Assembly (NCBI RefSeq): GCF_007097145.1 | Contig: NZ_VJVZ01000006.1 | Span: 213,303-277,302 of the forward strand | DNA from: Flavobacterium zepuense | GTDB lineage: Bacteria > Bacteroidota > Bacteroidia > Flavobacteriales > Flavobacteriaceae | Direction: 5' to 3' | DNA: 64,000 nucleotides | Part shown: positions 45,410 to 54,085 of the stretch, piece after piece | Layout of the letters: each line of letters opens with the position of its first letter | Numbering within the stretch: the stretch's first letter is position 1 | Notes under the pieces: model-generated | What the model was told of the DNA's origin: nothing | The model's input: the letters and a program-made list of their open reading frames with translations, nothing else | The model's database searches: none | Translations under genes and position numbers: made by a program

Positions 45410-46282
45410 ATGAAAAATATAATAGATAACACTGCAACGTTTGCACAGCCCGGCCACATTACCAAGAGTGCCGGCTTTACTATCCAGTGCAGTGATTATA
45501 CTAACCAATCGATGAAAACCTACAGCAGGAAGGATTTTTATAAGATCTGCCTGTACGATGGGGAATGCACTATTGATTACGCTGATAAAGGCATTGCCGT
45601 TAATGGCAAAATACTTTTCTTTGGCACCCCGCATATTCCGTACTCCTGGGAAGATATCAATAAGAATATTGCCTATTCCAGCCTTTTTACCGAGGAGTTT
45701 CTTAAGACCAATAATAATTCAGAAAGCCTCCAGCAGTCGCCACTATTTAAAATCGGCGGCACACCTATCTTTAACCTGACAGACAGCCAGGCTGAAGCGA
45801 TTACTGAAATATGTAACAAGATGATCGATACTTATAATACCGATTACTTGTATAAAGAAGACCTGCTACGCAATTATATCAACCTCATTATCCATGAGGC
45901 ATTGCAGATGAAACCCTCTGATAGTTATACAAAACATAAAAATGCGCCTGCCCGTGTAGCCTCACTTTTTATGGAATTATTGGAAAGGCAGTTCCCCATT
46001 GAGACACCCCAGGCACCTTTGAAATTGCGTAATGCAACTGATTATGCCCAGGGACTTGCAGTGCATGTAAACCACCTGAACCGCTCGGTAAAGGAAATTA
46101 CCGGTAAGTCTACTACATCTCATATAACCAATCGCATTATTGCCGAAGCCAAGGCGCTCTTAAAACATACCGACTGGGGTATTGCAGAAATTGCCTTTAG
46201 CCTTGGGTTTGAATATCCTACCTACTTCAACAATTATTTTAAAAAGCAAACGGGCACCAATCCTACTGCTTTCAGGGAATAA
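45410..46282 (+). CDS. AraC-family transcription regulator (second)
   Basis: This 290-residue protein has a cupin-type N-terminal domain (ITKSAGFTIQCSDYTNQS, KILFFGTPHIPYSWEDI) and a C-terminal AraC domain (AVHVNHLNRSVKEITGKS; WGIAEIAFSLGFEYPTYFNN), ending GTNPTAFRE. It lies 68 bp after the first AraC gene in the same direction. The same 14-bp motif is found before it and before the downstream dehydrogenase, so it may regulate itself and that operon. Confidence 0.9.
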   Translation: MKNIIDNTATFAQPGHITKSAGFTIQCSDYTNQSMKTYSRKDFYKICLYDGECTIDYADKGIAVNGKILFFGTPHIPYSWEDINKNIAYSSLFTEEFLKTNNNSESLQQSPLFKIGGTPIFNLTDSQAEAITEICNKMIDTYNTDYLYKEDLLRNYINLIIHEALQMKPSDSYTKHKNAPARVASLFMELLERQFPIETPQAPLKLRNATDYAQGLAVHVNHLNRSVKEITGKSTTSHITNRIIAEAKALLKHTDWGIAEIAFSLGFEYPTYFNNYFKKQTGTNPTAFRE

Positions 46283-46324
46283 TGTTCTAAGGATTTATTT
46301 TCTTACCCGCCTTATTCAGTCTTG

Positions 46325-46359
46325 TTTGAAATTCTTAAGCTTTCGTTTGAAAATCGTTA
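46325..46359 (+). promoter_or_regulatory. Shared motif, copies 2 and 3 (21-bp spacing)
   Basis: TTTGAAATTCTTAA (46325-46338) is followed 21 bp later by a degenerate copy TTTGAAAATCGTTA (46346-46359, 11 of 14 identical). Direct repeats two helical turns apart are typical of AraC binding. A TAATTTTG -7-like box is at 46382-46389, before the dehydrogenase gene. Confidence 0.55.
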
Positions 46360-46451
46360 GCCTTAAGCAGCACCTTGCGGCTAATTTTGTCCTATATAAC
46401 AGTTGCCTTACTACTTAGATATCAAAATTATAACTCCTAATTTAAAACGCT

Positions 46452-47654
46452 ATGGACACATCCGATACTACCCCTTCAAGAAGGAAATTTCTTCAGCAAA
46501 CGGGGTTGGCCGGTGCAGGTTTAGCCCTTGCCGCCCCTTTGCAGCTTTTTGCAAATACCAATGAAACTACTACAAATCAAATAATGTACGACATGACAAA
46601 GAATATCAAAACAAGAGGCTACGCAGCCAAAGATAATTCGGGCAAACTAAGCCCGTGGGAATTTGAACGCAGGGCGGTTGGCGATAATGATATCCTGATC
46701 GATATCAAATATGCCAGCATCTGCCATTCGGATATCCACCAAATGAAAGGCGACTGGGGTAAACAACCTTACCCGCAGGTACCGGGGCATGAAATAGCTG
46801 GGATTGTTGCCGCAGTTGGTAAGAATGTTACCAAATTTAAAGTAGGCGACCGTGCCGGGGTGGGCTGTATGGTAGATAGCTGTATGACTTGTGAGAGCTG
46901 TACACACGGCGAGGAACATTTTTGTGACCATGGCGCAACGGTAAATACCTACGGCAGCCCCGACAAAACCTCTCCAAGTGGGATTACCCAGGGTGGTTAT
47001 GCTACTAATATCGTAGTGCGCGACCATTTTGCAGTACACATCCCTGCCCATATAAGCCTTCAGGAAGCGGCGCCTTTACTGTGCGCGGGTATTACTACCT
47101 ATTCACCGCTTGTAAACGCTAATTTTAAAATTGGTGATAAAGTGGGGGTTGCCGGAATAGGCGGCCTTGGGCACCTTGCTGTGAAGCTGGCAGTTTCTAA
47201 AGGCGCCGAGGTGTATGCCTTCACAACCTCTGCCGATAAAGTAAAAGACATATTGGGCTTTGGTGCTAAAGAAGTAATTGTGGTGGATGATGCAGCAAAG
47301 TTTAAGCCTTATAAAAAGAAACTGGATTATATGATCTCTACCATACCTGCCCAGTTCGACCTTGCATCCTATGCATCGGTTGTAAAACCGGGAGGGCATT
47401 TCACGCAGGTAGGGATGCCTGTAGGATTTGAGCTTACCCTCAATAACCTGGGGCTGGCCAGCACACGTGTAAACTTCAATGCATCGCTTATTGGCGGCAT
47501 ACCGCAAACCCAGGAAGTGGTTCATTACTGTGCCGACAACAAGATCGTACCGCAGATCCAGATCATAAAAGCAAGTGAAATCAATGATACGTGGGTAAAA
47601 GTGCTCAACAAACAGGCACGATACAGGTACGTAATTGACGCTGCTACATTTTAA
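46452..47654 (+). CDS. Tat-exported zinc alcohol dehydrogenase
   Basis: This 400-residue protein begins with a twin-arginine signal (PSRRKFLQQTGLAGAGLALA), unusual for an NAD(P)-dependent enzyme because cofactor must be inserted before export. The body is a medium-chain alcohol dehydrogenase of the YahK/CAD group: SICHSDIHQMKGDWG, GHEIAGIVAAVG, the structural CMTCESCTHGEEHFC lobe and VGVAGIGGLGHLAVKLA. It probably reduces or oxidises aldehydes. It is the first gene of a rightward cargo run (cyclophilin-like, MFS, nitroreductase). Confidence 0.9.
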   Translation: MDTSDTTPSRRKFLQQTGLAGAGLALAAPLQLFANTNETTTNQIMYDMTKNIKTRGYAAKDNSGKLSPWEFERRAVGDNDILIDIKYASICHSDIHQMKGDWGKQPYPQVPGHEIAGIVAAVGKNVTKFKVGDRAGVGCMVDSCMTCESCTHGEEHFCDHGATVNTYGSPDKTSPSGITQGGYATNIVVRDHFAVHIPAHISLQEAAPLLCAGITTYSPLVNANFKIGDKVGVAGIGGLGHLAVKLAVSKGAEVYAFTTSADKVKDILGFGAKEVIVVDDAAKFKPYKKKLDYMISTIPAQFDLASYASVVKPGGHFTQVGMPVGFELTLNNLGLASTRVNFNASLIGGIPQTQEVVHYCADNKIVPQIQIIKASEINDTWVKVLNKQARYRYVIDAATF

Positions 47655-47663
47655 ACCATATGT

Positions 47664-48137
47664 ATGAATGCAGTAAAGCATCTTTATATAATTATAGCAT
47701 GTATTGTTTGCCTTGTATCCTGTGGTGCCGACCAGCATCCGCAGGAGGCAAACGATCTTGCTGATAACAACATTGCTAACCCTAAAGGTAACACCATGAA
47801 AATTACTGTAAGTACAACCATTTTTACAGCCACACTTTTAGAAAATGCAACTGTAAATGACTTTAAGAGGCTGCTGCCCCTTACTGTTAGTATGAGTGAA
47901 TTAAATGGAAACGAAAAGTATGCTGACCTGCCTGTAAAGCTCTCAACAAACGCAGTCAACCCGGGAACCATTGAGACAGGCGACCTAATGCTTTTCGGCC
48001 CGAATGCCCTTGTGGTCTTCTACAAGACATTTCCGGCATCATATACCTATACTAAGCTTGGCAAAATTAATAATACTGAAGGGCTTGCCGCTGCGTTAGG
48101 AACGGGTAATGTGAGTGTGACCTTTGAATTGCAATAG
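47664..48137 (+). CDS. Cyclophilin-like fold lipoprotein
   Basis: This 157-residue protein has a lipobox with Cys20 (CLVSC) and a mature domain of the cyclophilin-like DUF-type (MKITVSTTIFTATLLENATV, DFKRLLPLTVSM, ETGDLMLFGPNALVVFYK). Such domains are found near oxidoreductase genes but the activity is not known. It starts 9 bp after the dehydrogenase, in the same run. Confidence 0.85.
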   Translation: MNAVKHLYIIIACIVCLVSCGADQHPQEANDLADNNIANPKGNTMKITVSTTIFTATLLENATVNDFKRLLPLTVSMSELNGNEKYADLPVKLSTNAVNPGTIETGDLMLFGPNALVVFYKTFPASYTYTKLGKINNTEGLAAALGTGNVSVTFELQ

Positions 48138-48165
48138 CATATTGCAGAACAAAATACTATATTAA

Positions 48166-49356
48166 ATGATACTACAGAATAGCCAGGACAGCAGCGCCAA
48201 CGGAGTAATAACACCGTCGTGGAACGCGGTCTTTTCGCTTGCCCTTGCCGTTGCAGCGTTAATTACCGCAGAATTCCTTCCGGTTAGCCTGCTTACACCC
48301 ATGGCACGCGACCTCCATATAACAGAAGGTCTGGCAGGGCAAACGATTTCCTTTACCGCCATTGCTGCAATGATTACCAGCCTGTTCGTAACAGTGGTAA
48401 CCCAGCGGTTAGACCGCAGGCATGTGCTGTTATCGTTCTGCCTGTTACAGGTACTATCGAATTTACTGGTTGTATTTGCTCCCAGCTTTACTTTACTGTT
48501 ACTTGGGCGTATCCTGCTTGGTATTGGCCTCGGAGGGTTCTGGGCAATGTCTGCAGCTACGGCAATGCGGTTAGTGCCGGAGCATCTGGTTCCAAAAGCC
48601 TTATCCATTATCTTCGGAGCCCTGTCTATTGCCACGGTAGTGGCCGCGCCCATGGGCAGCTTCCTTGGGGCACTTATAGGCTGGCGCAATGTTTTTCTTA
48701 TTGCTGCTGCTATAGGGGTTATCGCTATGGTTTGGCAGGCAATGACTCTGCCTTCAATGCGGACCGGGAAACGCGTGCAGGTGACTACGCTGTTTCATGT
48801 ATTAAAGCGCCCTAAAATAAAGGAAGGGTTGCTTGCAACCATGTTCATATTTATGGGTTATGCTACATTTTTTACCTACCTGCGCCCTTTTTTAGAAAAA
48901 GCCGCGGGTGTGGATGAGAATACACTGTCCATTATACTGTTAGGTTTTGGTATAGCCAATTTTTTTGGCACAACACTTAGCAGGTTCCTGCTTGAAAAGA
49001 AATTAAAACAGTCACTGTCCATTGTCCCATTAGTAATGGGTATCCTGGTCGCTGCCATGGTACTATTTAGCCACAGCCTGATAATAGTTTCTGTATTGAT
49101 TGCTTTATGGGGAATGGCATTTGGTATAGTGCAGGTGGGATGGCCTACCTGGCTAACACGTACCATTCCCGATGAGGCAGAAAGTGCCGGAGGTTTACAG
49201 GTTGCCACTATACAACTCGCCATTACAATGGGAGCTGCCTTTGGTGGAATATTTTTTGACCAAACAGGGGCATCCGGGGTTTACATCGGCAGCAGCATAA
49301 TCACTCTACTGGCGGCTTTTATAGCTGTTTTTGCTTTAAAGATAAACGACCATTAA
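48166..49356 (+). CDS. MFS transporter (DHA1-type exporter)
   Basis: This 396-residue inner-membrane protein has 12 hydrophobic segments, the motif A-like RLDRRHVLL loop after segment two and VTQRLDRRHV-GRILLGIGLGGFWA (motif B region) in segment four. It resembles proton-driven drug or sugar efflux proteins of the AraJ/YdhP group. The substrate is unknown. Context with regulators and oxidoreductases suggests export of a toxic compound. It starts 28 bp after the cyclophilin-like gene. Confidence 0.9.
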   Translation: MILQNSQDSSANGVITPSWNAVFSLALAVAALITAEFLPVSLLTPMARDLHITEGLAGQTISFTAIAAMITSLFVTVVTQRLDRRHVLLSFCLLQVLSNLLVVFAPSFTLLLLGRILLGIGLGGFWAMSAATAMRLVPEHLVPKALSIIFGALSIATVVAAPMGSFLGALIGWRNVFLIAAAIGVIAMVWQAMTLPSMRTGKRVQVTTLFHVLKRPKIKEGLLATMFIFMGYATFFTYLRPFLEKAAGVDENTLSIILLGFGIANFFGTTLSRFLLEKKLKQSLSIVPLVMGILVAAMVLFSHSLIIVSVLIALWGMAFGIVQVGWPTWLTRTIPDEAESAGGLQVATIQLAITMGAAFGGIFFDQTGASGVYIGSSIITLLAAFIAVFALKINDH

Positions 49357-49366
49357 AATAAATTGT

Positions 49367-50005
49367 ATGCCTTTAAAAGAAGATTTGAATTGGCGTTATG
49401 CCACAAAGAAATATGACGCTACAAAAAGTGTTGCCACTGAGGATATTGAAAAAATCATTGAAGCTGCGCGGCTGGCCCCATCGTCGTATGGCTTACAGCC
49501 TTACAGGGTTATTTCGATAAGCAATCAGGAAATTAAAAATAAAATAGTCCCGATTGCCGGGAACCAGCAGATTGTGGCCGATTGTTCGCACCTTTTGGTA
49601 TTTGTGGCATGGGACGGTTATGACAAGCAACGTGTTGATAAGATATTCAATGACACCACTGACCAGAGAGGCTTGGCGAAAGGAACAGTCTTCGGTAGCC
49701 AGACCGAGGCTATTGTTGAATCACAAATTAACCTTTCCGAAATAGAAGCACGTATTGATACTGCAAAACAAGCCTGCATTAGTTTAGGTTTTGCTATAGC
49801 ACAAGCTGCCGAACTAAAAATTGACAGTACCCCAATGGGGGGGGTTAATAATGCAGAATTGGATCATTTACTGGGACTTGATTCAAAAGGTTTAAAGAGT
49901 GTTTACCTTTTGACGTTGGGTTATAGGCAACGAGAAGGTGACTGGTTGGTAAACCTTAAAAAGGTCAGGACGCCGAAAGATGAGTTTGTGATTGAAATTA
50001 AGTAG
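49367..50005 (+). CDS. NAD(P)H-dependent nitroreductase-family oxidoreductase
   Basis: This 212-residue flavoprotein starts LNWRYATKKYDATKS, with APSSYGLQPYRVI and the FMN-binding TAKQACISLGFAIAQAAE and GVNNAELDHLLGLD segments. This matches NfsB-type nitroreductases, which reduce nitro compounds and quinones. It starts 10 bp after the MFS gene and ends the cargo run. It may detoxify the same compounds as the ADH and MFS proteins, but this is inferred. Confidence 0.9.
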   Translation: MPLKEDLNWRYATKKYDATKSVATEDIEKIIEAARLAPSSYGLQPYRVISISNQEIKNKIVPIAGNQQIVADCSHLLVFVAWDGYDKQRVDKIFNDTTDQRGLAKGTVFGSQTEAIVESQINLSEIEARIDTAKQACISLGFAIAQAAELKIDSTPMGGVNNAELDHLLGLDSKGLKSVYLLTLGYRQREGDWLVNLKKVRTPKDEFVIEIK

Positions 50006-50069
50006 CCCAGACCCTAGCATAGGAAAAATAGTGTCGCAATTTAAATTTTAATAAATCGTTGTTCACATT

Positions 50070-50351
50070 TTAAAATAGCAACTCTACCTCACTTCTATAT
50101 CCCGGATGATAGCTTGGCGTATATCGGATATACCCCATAGCCTGTAGTTCCTTAAAATACTTATGGTAAGTCGGCAACGTTTTGATGTGGGACAGCGCCA
50201 TGATTTTACTTCGGCTCACCGTTATTATTTTTGGTTGCCCCTGCCTGTAGCCAAGGTATAGGATAGCACTCAGCAAGGCAAAATGCCATACGTTAAGCGC
50301 TGTGTCCCGTTCAAATAACTTCAGGTATTTTAGAAGGTTGTGAAGTTCCAT
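50070..50351 (-). CDS. Winged-helix-like hypothetical protein of mobile elements
   Basis: This 93-residue protein is helical and basic (MELHNLLKYLKLFERDTALN). The middle, VSRSKIMALSHIKTLPTYHK, and the C-terminal GYIRYTPSYHPGYRSE look like a winged-helix DNA-binding fold (helix then beta wing). I recall similar proteins beside helix-turn-helix genes in Bacteroidota mobile elements, but no function is known. It lies 7 bp after the interrupted HTH gene in the same direction. Confidence 0.75.
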   Translation of the reverse strand: MELHNLLKYLKLFERDTALNVWHFALLSAILYLGYRQGQPKIITVSRSKIMALSHIKTLPTYHKYFKELQAMGYIRYTPSYHPGYRSEVELLF

Positions 50352-50358
50352 AATAACC

Positions 50359-50627
50359 CTATTTGTCCTTGAACAAATTCATGATGTCTGCCCTGCTATA
50401 GTAGTAGGAACCCAGCACTTTTTTAAAGCGGATCTTGCCGGTAATACGCAGGTTCTGCAACGAACCAGCAGAAATATCCAGCAGCTTGCGAACCGCACGG
50501 CTTTTAAGCCATTCCAACGCCAACTTATTGTTTTGGTCTTTATGGAATCCTCTATAATCTTACGGAAGTCGTTCATCATGACAAGGCCAAACTGCCTCAG
50601 ATCATCCTTAGTGATATACTCGCTCAT
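50359..50627 (-). pseudogene. Frameshifted helix-turn-helix (excisionase-like) gene
   Basis: The frame opens MSEYITKDDLRQFGLVMMND at 50627. After EDSI (near 50545-50555) coding character shifts frame. The continuing frame reads KLALEWLKSRAVRKLLDISA then GSLQNLRITGKIRFKKVLGS and ends NLFKDK at 50359. The span of 269 bp is one base short of a whole number of codons, so a single deletion explains it. The intact protein would be about 89 residues with a central HTH as in excisionase-like DNA-binding proteins. The unshifted reading ends in cysteine-rich sequence with no family resemblance. Confidence 0.75.
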
Positions 50628-50648
50628 CATTTTTAGAATTAAATACAC

Positions 50649-51005
50649 GTGCTACTAATTTAATAGTACTGCGCAGGCACTGTGCAACACTGTCATTGAA
50701 AGGCAGCAGATGTCAATCAACGGTATATCGAGTAGCGCTACTTTGTTATGTTAAATTTGCCATCAAGTTGTATACAGCACTATTAATATTATCTTCCTAA
50801 CAGATTATTGTTCAGTTTTCACAATTAAGTATTATAATAAAGCCATTCGGCTTTGTTTAGGGACGTTTGACCTTGCAATCCTTACATTTCATCGATATAA
50901 ACTAAAAATTGAAACCGCAACGTTTAATTTTGCGTATTTTATTGTAAGTGTTCATATTATAATATATGTACTTAACTATCTCACATCATTTATCTCCACT
51001 ATTTA
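50649..51005. other. 357-bp intergenic region between HTH gene and histidine kinase
   Basis: No gene is supported. TAnnTTTG-type boxes occur at 50752-50759 (TAAATTTG) and 50925-50932 (TAATTTTG), without a well-spaced -33 element. Divergent promoters for the HTH pair and the kinase probably lie here. Confidence 0.4.
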
Positions 51006-52934
51006 ATGCCTACTATAGTTTTATCAAACATTATGTGCCCAGTAAGAGCGGGAGTTGCAATTTTATCCTGTAGTGCGATAGCAATAACCGGCTGGTTATT
51101 AAATATTTCATTTCACACCTCGATATATGGTTCGGTAACATTGAGTACAGCGCTCTGCTTTGCTCTATTGGGATGCTGCCTTATCAATGCTTCCAAATAC
51201 TATAAGCTGCCCTACTTTTTTTTAGGTGTTAAGATTTTGGTGTGCCTATACTGCACTGCTTCAATAGTAGAGGATTATCTTTCGTGGAGACACGGATTTG
51301 ACCGTTTTTTTTACAGCGGACAAGTTGGAACTATGCAAAATAGGCTTAGTTTGACAGGGATGCCGCCCATTACCGCCCTGCTTTTTATCATGGTCAGCTT
51401 TGGGATGATCGGAGTTATGTACATAAAAAAATATGTTTCCTTTTTCCAGTACTTTTTTCACGTGGTAACCTTTGTTTCGTTTATAATTATCATAGGCTAT
51501 TTATTTAAAATACCCGACCTGTATTCCTTTTACTTCAAAACAGTTACGTCCTTTTACACGTCGATTTTATTCTTTTTTTTATCAATCGGGGCTTCATTGC
51601 TCAGCCCCTCAACAGGCCTAACGGCCGTATTTACGATACATAATACAGGAAACATTATAGCCAGGCGTTTGTTTTTACAAATGATGTTTGCCATAGTTAT
51701 TATTACCTATCTCAGGTTTCAGGTCCAGCAATATAATTTTATAAGTTCGGATTTCAGCGTTGGGCTCATGGTAATAGCGTTCGTAACGACCAGTTTGTTT
51801 TTTACCCTGAAGGCATCTAAAAGACTCAATGATGCTGAATTGCGCAGAAATATTGCTGAAGAACGTTTTAAGCTTGTAGTGGAATCGGCTCCCAATGCCC
51901 TGGTTATGAGTGACAGTTCAGGCAATATAACCCTGGTCAATGTAAGGGGGGAAAACTTGTTTGGATACTCGCGGGAAGAACTTATTGGCCAAAAGATAGA
52001 AGTCATCATACCGGAAAAATTTAGGGAGCACCACCCTAAAAACAGGGATTCGTACCATGGGGCACCGGTGTCACGTTACTTCGGCGCAGGGGCAGAATTA
52101 CACGCTGTTCATAAAGATGGGTTTGAGTTTCCCGTTGAAATTGGCCTGAACCCCATTAAAGATGGCAATGAAACCGGGGTACTGGCATCTATAATCGATA
52201 TAACTGAGCGAAGGAAACAGGAAAATCTGATCAGGCAACAACTTATTGAACTTAAAATTAAGAATCAGGAGATGGAACAATTCAGTTATATCGCCTCTCA
52301 CGATTTACAGGAGCCATTGCGGACGGTCTCAAATTACATCATGTTGCTTAGAGAAGACTATACGGAACAACTTGATGAGGAAGTCAGGGCACATTTGGAA
52401 ATGATGGACTCCGCCGTAAGCCGTATGAGCATGCTTGTACGGTCATTACTTGATTTTGGTCGTCTGGGTCGTGATAAAAAATTGAGTAGTACCAACTGTA
52501 ATTCGTGCCTTTCTAATGTAAAAGCAGATTTGAATAATCTGATACTCCAAAATGGTGCAACTATAATTATTGAAAATTCACTCCCTGCACTTAATGTATA
52601 CGAGATAGAATTCAGGCAATTATTCCAAAATCTGGTTAATAATGCAATCAAATTTAGGAGAGAATCGGTACCGCCGATAATAAAAATAGGATGCGTTCCT
52701 AAAGATGATTGCTACGAATTTTATATAGCTGATAACGGTATTGGCATAGATGAAAAATATTCAAAGCGAATTTTCCAGATTTTCCAGCGCCTCCACAGAA
52801 GTGATGAATTTGAAGGGCATGGGATTGGTTTGGCCAATTGCAAAAAAATAGTTGAAATGCATGGAGGAAGCATATGGGTAGAATCCAATCATGGTGAGGG
52901 CAGCATTTTTAAATTCACAATTTCTAAATTATAA
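51006..52934 (+). CDS. Membrane PAS sensor histidine kinase
   Basis: This 642-residue protein has seven or eight hydrophobic segments (about residues 10-265), a PAS domain (about 285-400: LVVESAPNALVMSDSSG, FGYSREELIG) and a HisKA/HATPase module. His432 in ASHDLQEPLR is the phospho-acceptor. The N box is LVNNAIKFRR, the G1 box DNGIGIDE, and the G2 box GHGIGLANCKKIV. A receiver-only protein follows 4 bp downstream, so the two form a phosphorelay. The input signal is unknown. It is carried on the mobile element. Confidence 0.93.
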   Translation: MPTIVLSNIMCPVRAGVAILSCSAIAITGWLLNISFHTSIYGSVTLSTALCFALLGCCLINASKYYKLPYFFLGVKILVCLYCTASIVEDYLSWRHGFDRFFYSGQVGTMQNRLSLTGMPPITALLFIMVSFGMIGVMYIKKYVSFFQYFFHVVTFVSFIIIIGYLFKIPDLYSFYFKTVTSFYTSILFFFLSIGASLLSPSTGLTAVFTIHNTGNIIARRLFLQMMFAIVIITYLRFQVQQYNFISSDFSVGLMVIAFVTTSLFFTLKASKRLNDAELRRNIAEERFKLVVESAPNALVMSDSSGNITLVNVRGENLFGYSREELIGQKIEVIIPEKFREHHPKNRDSYHGAPVSRYFGAGAELHAVHKDGFEFPVEIGLNPIKDGNETGVLASIIDITERRKQENLIRQQLIELKIKNQEMEQFSYIASHDLQEPLRTVSNYIMLLREDYTEQLDEEVRAHLEMMDSAVSRMSMLVRSLLDFGRLGRDKKLSSTNCNSCLSNVKADLNNLILQNGATIIIENSLPALNVYEIEFRQLFQNLVNNAIKFRRESVPPIIKIGCVPKDDCYEFYIADNGIGIDEKYSKRIFQIFQRLHRSDEFEGHGIGLANCKKIVEMHGGSIWVESNHGEGSIFKFTISKL

Positions 52935-52938
52935 CATT

Positions 52939-53340
52939 TTGGAGAAGCTTAAAAAGATATTACTTATTGATGACAATAAGGTAGACAATTTTTTTCATGA
53001 ACGTGTGATCAGGAAATTTGATAAAAACATTACTGTTATTTCCTTACTATCCGGTGAAGAAGCACTGGAATATTTAGCGGAATTAGATTCAGCAGAACTT
53101 CCTGACCTGATATTTTTGGACATTAATATGCCGCGAATGAATGGGTGGGAGTTTTTGCAGGAGTACAACAAATTTGAAGAAGTGCGTAAAAGTTGCAACA
53201 TCGTGGTGATGCTCAGCACATCTGAAGATCAGGAAGATAAGGATCGAGCTTTTGAACAAGGTATCGCGGCAGATTATAGATCTAAGCCCCTTACCGAACC
53301 AATGCTTATGGACATAGCTAAAAAGTTTATCTTTATATAA
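52939..53340 (+). CDS. Stand-alone receiver domain protein
   Basis: This 133-residue protein begins at TTG 52939 (LEKLKKILLIDDNKVDNFF), 4 bp after the kinase stop. A longer in-frame start lies inside the kinase gene. It is a single CheY-like domain with the acidic pair in LIDDNK and phospho-acceptor Asp in LIFLDINMPRMNGWE, and Lys in YRSKPL. There is no output domain, as in Rcp1-type regulators, so output must be through a partner protein. Confidence 0.9.
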   Translation: MEKLKKILLIDDNKVDNFFHERVIRKFDKNITVISLLSGEEALEYLAELDSAELPDLIFLDINMPRMNGWEFLQEYNKFEEVRKSCNIVVMLSTSEDQEDKDRAFEQGIAADYRSKPLTEPMLMDIAKKFIFI

Positions 53341-53411
53341 AACAGAAGGTCGTTGATCACACCTTTAGGTGATGTACATTTGTAGATGAGGTCATTCACT
53401 CAGGGAATTTA

Positions 53412-53888
53412 ATGATTAACCTCAAAGTGCTAAAACGCTATCTTATAATTACGGAAGATATAACCAATAAACTAAGAGATATGAAAATGATGCCAATGTC
53501 TAATGAGTCTTTAGAGCAGTTTATTAAACAGTTTCTTCCCGAAGGTGTGCTCGCACATAATGAGAATCTTGAGCTAATGTCAATCTCAAAACTGATAGCC
53601 AGAGTTTACCAAACTGTTAATGAGTCTGATACTGTAGAAATTATATTTAATGCCTTTTATAATTTGCGTTATCCAATGTCGGTAGTAGAACCTGTCCATG
53701 AGAGCAGGAAATTCCTACCTTATCTAACTACTAATTCACATAGGATTTATGTTGCAATAGATAGTTCCAGGATAATTGAGATAAACAATTTGTTAGAAAT
53801 TGCGATTAGACAAGAACCGCTTATACCTTCCGAATTAAAAGATGCTTATCGCAACTTTAGCCAATTCATGTCAAATACTGCTTCTTAA
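53412..53888 (+). CDS. Hypothetical protein after two-component genes
   Basis: This 158-residue, mostly helical soluble protein starts MINLKVLKRYLIITEDITNK and contains MSNESLEQFIKQFLPEGVLA and VEIIFNAFYNLRYPMSVVEP. I do not recognise a family. It lies 71 bp after the receiver gene and just before a strong terminator. It could be a partner of the phosphorelay, which is only suggested by position. Confidence 0.75.
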   Translation: MINLKVLKRYLIITEDITNKLRDMKMMPMSNESLEQFIKQFLPEGVLAHNENLELMSISKLIARVYQTVNESDTVEIIFNAFYNLRYPMSVVEPVHESRKFLPYLTTNSHRIYVAIDSSRIIEINNLLEIAIRQEPLIPSELKDAYRNFSQFMSNTAS

Positions 53889-53956
53889 AGGTAAGCCCAC
53901 ACCGTATATTTTTATGAAACGTCACCGTATATCCACCAATTTACAAGGATAAACTG

Positions 53957-54006
53957 AACCCAAAAGGCATTCCCATCCTATGTGGGGAAAGCCTTTTGGG
54001 TTTTAG
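53957..54006. terminator. Long terminator hairpin
   Basis: AACCCAAAAGGC pairs perfectly with GCCTTTTGGGTT and encloses a second small stem (TTCCCAT / ATGTGGGGAA). TTTT follows. It lies between convergent rightward and relaxase genes and can serve both. Confidence 0.85.
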
Positions 54007-54085
54007 ATCGGCAATGCCAATTTGCAACTTCGCTTCTTCGTCGCTCCGATGCAAAATGGCAGGCGTGTTTTCTGAGATGGTTCGT

